Of a stretch of DNA of 64,000 nt, positions 59,632 to 64,000 are shown piece by piece (within the stretch, counting starts at the first letter, position 1; each line of letters starts with the position of its first letter). Origin of the DNA: Martelella endophytica. Lineage in GTDB: Bacteria; Pseudomonadota; Alphaproteobacteria; Rhizobiales; Rhizobiaceae. The stretch is taken from contig NZ_CP010803.1 of NCBI RefSeq assembly GCF_000960975.1, forward strand, positions 3,689,818 through 3,753,817, written 5' to 3'. The notes below the pieces were generated by a model. It worked only from the letters and a program-made list of their open reading frames with translations, was not told where the DNA came from and made no database searches. Made by a program: the position numbers and the translations under genes.

Positions 59632-59742
59632 AGGCGGCAAAACCATACCCACAAAAGCCTCGTTGCTCCCGAAGCGCACTCACAGGGACCCCTAGGGGGC
59701 ATCCCGATATCAGAAAAGTAAGAGAAATTTCAAAGGGATAAA

Positions 59743-59819
<77 letters not shown>

Positions 59820-59926
59820 CCGTTCGGATCAGCCGGCGTCTGGCCGGCAATTGCTGAACTGCGGCCCGGATACACTGAAACAGGGCTCCGCCGCAACAGG
59901 AAAATCCCGGGTGGCTTTTGCTCCCC

Positions 59927-61357
59927 TCACGCGCCGGGTGCCTTGCGGGACAGGTGGGCGTAGAATTCGCGCTTGTGGCGGTACATCGCGATATCGGCGC
60001 GGCGCGCGGCCGATTCGAGGCTTTCGCCCTTCTCGCAGATGGCAATGCCGGCGGAAATGCTGATCGGCGCGCTCGAATAGAACTGGTTATTGATGTCGAG
60101 CACCTTGTGGATATCCTCCAGCGCCGCCTCGGCATCTTCCTGATTGGTGGACGGCATGAGGATGGCGAATTCGTCGCCGCCGATGCGGGCGGCATAGTTC
60201 GGCAGCTTGATTGCCTCGTTCAGCACCTCACCGAGACGCCGCAGCAGACTGTCGCCAGCATCATGGCCAAGCGTGTCGTTGGTCTCCTTCAGCCCGTTGA
60301 GGTCGATGACGATGACACCGACGGGCCGCACTGCCTTGCGCTCGAGCCGGTTCATCTCGTCGGTGTAGAAGGCGCGGTTATAGAGCTTGGTCAGCACATC
60401 GTGCTTGCCCAGATATTCGAGATAGGCCTCGGCCTTCTTGCGCGCGGTGATGTCGGCGAGCGAGACCTGGACCAGCGACCAGTCATCCTCCCTGCCCGGA
60501 AAGATGTTGAATTGCAGCAGGACATAGCGCTCCGTACCGTCGAGCGCGTAGTTCATCACCTCGTGGGTGTGCTGCAGCCGCCCTTCCCAGAGATCGATGA
60601 GCTGCTCGCGGAAATAGTCCTGCATGTCGTTTCGGAAGATCGCGTGCTGGTTCTGCAGCAGCGCCTGGCGGTCCGGCGCGCGGAAGAGGTCGAGCGTGGC
60701 GCGGTTGACGTCGATGACCCGGATCTCGCTCAGACACTGGGCGACAAATTCCGGGTGGACATCGGTAAAGGTCCTGAGATCGACGATGCCGCGCTCGCGC
60801 AGATCGTCCATCATCAGCTTGATGCGGCTGAAATCCTCGACCCACAGAGACACCGGCGAATGATCGAACAACCCCTTGGCATAAAGCGTCTGGGCACGTT
60901 CGGCGCGGCGGGCAGCCTCGCGCTCGGTGACATCCTCGGTAGTAAGCAGGATGCGGCCGAGGTCGTCCTCGTGCCCCGGCAGAACCGAGCCGCGAAGCTG
61001 GATATCGAGCCGGCGGCCGGAAAGCGTGTAATTGACGGTGTCGCTCGAAAAATGCTGCTTGCCATCGAAAAGCTGGGCGAGCTCGATGACGTGGGTCTGC
61101 AGCATGTCGTCGCGAAATACCTGGCCGATATTATCGACGAGATGCTGAAGATCGCGCGCTTCGAACAGGCTCAAGGTCCGCTGGTTCACCCTCAGCACCC
61201 GGATCTTGCGCGTGCAGGCGGCGACGCGGGAAAGGTCTTCCGCGAGAAACGCCCGGATGTCGGTCACGCCTTCGTCTCGCCAGCGATCGAAGAGCGCCTT
61301 GACCCCACTGAAATCCTCGATCCACATGGCAATCGGCGCCAGTTCGAACATCTGCAT
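59927..61357 (-). CDS. Diguanylate cyclase with duplicated N-terminal sensor domain
   Basis: 476 residues from ATG 61357 (MQMFELAPIAMWIEDFSG); the frame is open 132 bases further, so the start is uncertain. Two PAS-like sensor units follow one another: FELAPIAMWIEDFSGVKALF with VLRVNQRTLSLFEA, and FDHSPVSLWVEDFSRIKLMM with VIDVNRATLDLFRA, about 145 residues apart. The GGDEF domain (about 300-465) has the active ARIGGDEFAILMP motif. No membrane helices, so signal is cytoplasmic. Divergent from the NDUFS4-like gene. Confidence 0.9.
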   Translation of the reverse strand: MQMFELAPIAMWIEDFSGVKALFDRWRDEGVTDIRAFLAEDLSRVAACTRKIRVLRVNQRTLSLFEARDLQHLVDNIGQVFRDDMLQTHVIELAQLFDGKQHFSSDTVNYTLSGRRLDIQLRGSVLPGHEDDLGRILLTTEDVTEREAARRAERAQTLYAKGLFDHSPVSLWVEDFSRIKLMMDDLRERGIVDLRTFTDVHPEFVAQCLSEIRVIDVNRATLDLFRAPDRQALLQNQHAIFRNDMQDYFREQLIDLWEGRLQHTHEVMNYALDGTERYVLLQFNIFPGREDDWSLVQVSLADITARKKAEAYLEYLGKHDVLTKLYNRAFYTDEMNRLERKAVRPVGVIVIDLNGLKETNDTLGHDAGDSLLRRLGEVLNEAIKLPNYAARIGGDEFAILMPSTNQEDAEAALEDIHKVLDINNQFYSSAPISISAGIAICEKGESLESAARRADIAMYRHKREFYAHLSRKAPGA

Positions 61358-61742
61358 TTCAGACGATAGCTCGTTCAACGTATTCCTCGCTTGCTGAAGC
61401 CACGTTTGCGGCCCGTGAAACCGCGACCACGGGCCTCGCCGGCAACACTGCCGATGCATGAGGCCCGCTGATTCCCGCACTATAAGCAAATTTCAGGCGC
61501 CGCGAGAAGCCTCCGCCGCCTTGGGCCGATACGCCCCATCACGGCAGTGCTCCATTCCCCATAGCTTCGGGCCGTCGATCACTGATCCACAACGCCCGCC
61601 AGGGCGTTTTGTTCAGCGAGCACAGGGGCGATGCATTCATGCCGTGACTTGATTTTTATTGCCGCCGCGCGAAAATTGGCTATGTAGGGAACGAAATGCC
61701 GCGCGCGCGGCGAGGCTTAAGCAACGGAGCGGAGCAGAGAGC
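61358..61742. other. Intergenic between divergent genes, no further gene seen
   Basis: Contains the possible N-terminal extension of the GGDEF gene (to 61489) and the promoters of both genes. The plus-strand frame of 64 codons at 61458 has no homology. Confidence 0.5.
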
Positions 61743-62048
61743 ATGACGGCGAAGATCTATCGTCCCGCCAGAACGGCGATGCAGCAGGGCCAGGCCAAGA
61801 CGCACGAATGGGTGCTCGAATTCGAACAGGAAGTGCCGCGCAAGATCGACCCGCTCTTTGGCTATACGTCCTCGTCGGACATGCTGCAGCAGGTCAAGCT
61901 GCGGTTCCCGACACAGGACGAGGCCGAGGCCTATGCCCGTCGCCACGGCATCGCCTACCGGGTGATCGTGCCGAAGGAAACCAAGACGAAGGTCGTTTCC
62001 TATTCCGACAACTTCAAGCCCGACCGCGTCCAGCCCTGGACGCACTGA
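61743..62048 (+). CDS. NDUFS4-like complex I accessory protein (ETC complex I subunit)
   Basis: 101 residues from ATG 61743. The ETC_C1_NDUFA4/NDUFS4 domain of alphaproteobacteria: MTAKIYRPARTAMQQGQAKT, WVLEFEQEVPRKIDPLFGYT and FPTQDEAEAYARRHGIAYRV. In mitochondria the homologue is the 18-kDa subunit of NADH:ubiquinone oxidoreductase; alphaproteobacterial versions associate with complex I. No metal motif. Followed by tRNA-Arg 61 bases downstream. Confidence 0.92.
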   Translation: MTAKIYRPARTAMQQGQAKTHEWVLEFEQEVPRKIDPLFGYTSSSDMLQQVKLRFPTQDEAEAYARRHGIAYRVIVPKETKTKVVSYSDNFKPDRVQPWTH

Positions 62049-62109
62049 CCGCGGGTACTGGCGCCATCCGTCAGGCCTCACCGCACCAACGGCACGCCAC
62101 GTGCCGCCC

Positions 62110-62186
62110 GGCCCCTTAGCTCAGCTGGATAGAGCACCGGCCTTCTAAGCCGACGGTCGCAGGTTCGAATCCTGCAGGGGTCGCCA
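62110..62186 (+). tRNA. tRNA-Arg (TCT)
   Basis: 77 nt with encoded CCA. Acceptor stem GGCCCCT/AGGGGTC (one G-T pair); anticodon loop CTTCTAA inside CGGC/GCCG, anticodon TCT; T-arm AGGTTCGAATCCT. The 3' end faces the lower-G+C region that follows. Confidence 0.95.
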
Positions 62187-62786
62187 ATCTTTTCAGAGAC
62201 TTAGCACCCGGGACAAACCCCAAAACTCTGTCAGTTTACGCCCTGGTTTACACTTTTGTTCCTGAAACCTTCCAAAGTAGGTCGGAGCTGACCATAGCGA
62301 CATGTCTAAATCGGCCTGAATGGGTGATGTCGGGGAGCGCTTCCAACATGGCAGCTGCACCTCTGTATCGGCTGGATAGATCCGGCGGCATTGAAGTGAC
62401 GAGGCTTCATGCTGCCCGTCGTACCTACTCTCGCATCAGAGCAAAGGGGAATTCCGTTCCTACATGTCATCGGCATGATCAACGATGATCACTTCGACCG
62501 CCGGTATCTGCACGCCTTCGCCGATTGATAATAGCTACAACTGAATGGGCACCGCGACTTGTCGGGCCATCACCTGGAAATAAAGTGGGATAGGCAGACG
62601 ATCGGTGGATCACGCAGAGAGCGATGACTATGGCCGGGCGACGCGTAGTCTCGATTTGAAACGCAGTCCAACCAATTCTGCTCCCCAGACCTTCATAGTA
62701 CAGATTTTGATTGCGGCTAATAATCCCGATTGTCTAGTATACTCTCTTGAGGCGATCAGGGGGATCGTCGGCAATTGGGGGACAGG
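62187..62786. other. 600 bases without a gene, beside tRNA-Arg
   Basis: G+C falls from the window norm to about half, and no open frame has homology or start context. Base composition and position directly at the 3' end of a tRNA suggest the edge of an acquired segment whose genes have decayed. No recombinase remnant was found. Confidence 0.45.
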
Positions 62787-63128
62787 ATGAAAAGCTTGAT
62801 AATTTGGGTCGGTGTTATCGCTACCGTACTCAGCGGTTGTGCACGTCGGCCAGATGCTATCATTGCAACAAGCATTCCAATGGAAGCCTATTCAGGGGAC
62901 GGGTGCGCGGCCCTCACGCAACAGCTGAAGGCCGAGAAAGACAACCTGGCTGCACTTTCAAAACAACAGAACGAAGCAGCTAACGGCGATGCATTCGGCG
63001 TGTTTCTGATTGGCGTGCCGATGAGCAGCCTTACCGGAGGCGATAAGGAAGGCGAAATCTCAAATGCCAAAGGTAAGATCAACGCCATGGAGGCAGCGAT
63101 GCACAAAAACAAATGCAGCGGCTACTAG
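62787..63128 (+). CDS. Small lipoprotein of unknown function
   Basis: 113 residues from ATG 62787 (GGGGACAGG upstream). Signal MKSLIIWVGVIATVLSGC ends in a lipobox (LSGC). Residues 40-70 and 90-110 are helical and charged (LKAEKDNLAALSKQQNEAAN; SNAKGKINAMEAAMHKNKC), likely a short coiled coil. Three further cysteines include one near the C-terminus. Precedes the repeat protein at 63152 by 23 bases, so they are probably expressed together. No family recognised. Confidence 0.65.
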   Translation: MKSLIIWVGVIATVLSGCARRPDAIIATSIPMEAYSGDGCAALTQQLKAEKDNLAALSKQQNEAANGDAFGVFLIGVPMSSLTGGDKEGEISNAKGKINAMEAAMHKNKCSGY

Positions 63129-63151
63129 GCCTGCGTCGAGAAAATCCTGCA

Positions 63152-63865
63152 ATGAAAAATCCAAAGAAATGGATGCTATTGGCCGCTGCGGTCGTAAGTC
63201 TCGGATGGACGCCAGCGCTAGCTCAAAACTTTCAGCAAACATACAATTTTTGCCGGATAGCACAGACGCTTGCGCCGATTTTCTTACGAGGCGGACAAAT
63301 ATCCGGTCAATCAATATGCTCAGCAAGTGGAAGACCATCCTACGATTGCATCGGCGCAATTTCTTTGGGTCAGGGAGTATGCCTGGCAGGCGGACGGCCT
63401 TCGTATGACTGCATGGGCGTCGCCTCTCTCGGTCAGGGTGTTTGCTTGGCAGGCGGGCGACCTTCGTATGACTGCACCGGTGTCTCCTCGCTAGGTCAGG
63501 GTGTCTGCCTCGCAAGTGGAAGACCTTCTTATGAGTGCACTGGCATCGCCTCTTATGCCCAAGGCGTCTGCCTTGCGGGCGGCAAACCAACTTACGACTG
63601 CGCTGGAGTTAGATCACTTGGGCAGGCAGTTTGCCTCGCAGGAGGCAAGCCGACCTACGATTGCACGGGTATCGGAGATAACGACTTAGGAAAAGGAATC
63701 TGCATGGCCTTGGGCGGTAATTCCTACAGCTGCGCATCGGCAAGCGTTCACGAAGCGATCTGCGGTTTCACTGGCAATTGCCAAGGCTACGATGCTGCAT
63801 CAATCGCGATTTCGTTGGCCGAAACTTGCGGCGTAGAAGTTTTGCACTACAGCATCGGTCACTAG
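63152..63865 (+). CDS. Secreted cysteine-rich 21-residue repeat protein
   Basis: 237 residues from ATG 63152; Sec signal of 24 residues ending PALA. From about residue 56 to 194 a 21-residue unit repeats about seven times, of the form C-LAGGRPSYDC-x-G-x-x-SLGQGV. Each unit carries two cysteines at fixed spacing (positions 56/66, 77/87, 98/108, 119/129, 140/150, 161/171, then 184/194 with a longer gap), so a regular ladder of disulfides is likely after export. Four more cysteines follow in a degenerate tail. G+C is below the window average. Function is unknown; no family recognised. Confidence 0.7.
   Translation: MKNPKKWMLLAAAVVSLGWTPALAQNFQQTYNFCRIAQTLAPIFLRGGQISGQSICSASGRPSYDCIGAISLGQGVCLAGGRPSYDCMGVASLGQGVCLAGGRPSYDCTGVSSLGQGVCLASGRPSYECTGIASYAQGVCLAGGKPTYDCAGVRSLGQAVCLAGGKPTYDCTGIGDNDLGKGICMALGGNSYSCASASVHEAICGFTGNCQGYDAASIAISLAETCGVEVLHYSIGH
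63317..63735 (+). repeat. 63-base tandem repeat inside the cysteine-rich gene
   Basis: DNA repeat matching the 21-residue protein unit: first copies (63317-63510) are nearly alike, later ones diverge (GKPTYDC in place of GRPSYDC), indicating stepwise tandem duplication within the gene. Confidence 0.7.
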
Positions 63866-64000
63866 GCTGCCCCGATTTGCCGAGGCGGCGATAGACAACG
63901 ACGCTTCGATATACCCATACGTCGACATCCGCTTTCCGCCCCCACCGAGAACGATCGCGAGAACTTTCGGAGATACTCGCATTCCTCGACGGGACTATGT
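63866..64000. other. Window end, no gene seen
   Basis: A minus-strand frame of 60 codons enters here (63800-63982) but overlaps the repeat gene and shows no homology; nothing else can be supported. Confidence 0.4.

Noticed and set aside
59918..61369. 483-codon frame antisense to the GGDEF gene
   Set aside because: No homology; the minus-strand protein has an intact GGDEF site.
63800..63982. 60-codon minus-strand frame at the window end
   Set aside because: Overlaps the end of the cysteine-rich gene and has no recognisable features.

Overview
The window is about 62% G+C by eye and gene-dense, with many ATGA-type gene overlaps. It looks like chromosome from a Hyphomicrobiales (Rhizobiales) alphaproteobacterium of the Rhizobium/Agrobacterium/Martelella kind. 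The best markers are the six-gene acpXL-fabZ-fabF-fabF-adh-lpxXL cluster for very-long-chain acyl lipid A (44069-49595), an FnrN-type regulator with four TTGAC-N4-(A/G)TCAA boxes, a recA-alaS pair, an NDUFS4-like complex I accessory protein and a GAACN7GAAC-like element before recA. Genus and species cannot be fixed from sequence alone.

Layout. 1-7.1 kb: end of an M19 dipeptidase, LysR regulator with divergent DMT permease, galU, an L,D-transpeptidase lipoprotein, two unlisted tiny genes behind a candidate FNR box, a carotenoid oxygenase and tRNA-Leu. 7.2-11.4 kb: lipB, an HTH regulator and a formaldehyde-detoxification operon (adhC, GNAT, YaiI-like, fghA). 11.5-20 kb: a six-gene minus-strand operon (solute-binding protein, two permeases, double ATPase, serine hydrolase, anmK) facing an RpiR/MurR-type regulator whose leader holds a perfect 18-bp palindrome; I read this as import and recycling of cell-wall fragments. 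20-30 kb: LysR facing a frameshifted SDR gene, AraC-GyrI regulator, SulP transporter, recA, alaS, dusA. 30-37 kb: a zinc-ribbon microprotein, FNT channel, a GGDEF-EAL protein with a degenerate GGDEF, dgt and a J-domain protein. 37-41.7 kb: a proVWX-type betaine/choline importer with two tandem binding proteins separated by a strong terminator.

41.8-52 kb: a secretable-looking propeller-like protein, a hemerythrin-like protein under an FNR box, the lipid A cluster (in which one ketosynthase has lost its catalytic cysteine and resembles a chain-length factor), then hemN and fnrN sharing an FNR box. 52-59 kb: one autotransporter gene of 2262 codons with about two dozen glycine-rich repeats, again with an FNR-type box upstream. 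59-64 kb: the decayed C-terminus of a tyrosine recombinase beside tRNA-Pro, a GGDEF protein with a duplicated sensor domain, an NDUFS4-like gene, tRNA-Arg, and then a lower-G+C stretch with a small lipoprotein and a secreted protein built of 21-residue two-cysteine repeats.

The most connected story is oxygen control: FnrN, its own/hemN promoter box, and three further boxes in front of a hemerythrin-like gene, the giant autotransporter and a two-gene microprotein unit. The muropeptide operon and the ketosynthase/chain-length-factor-like pair are the other two systems most worth testing.
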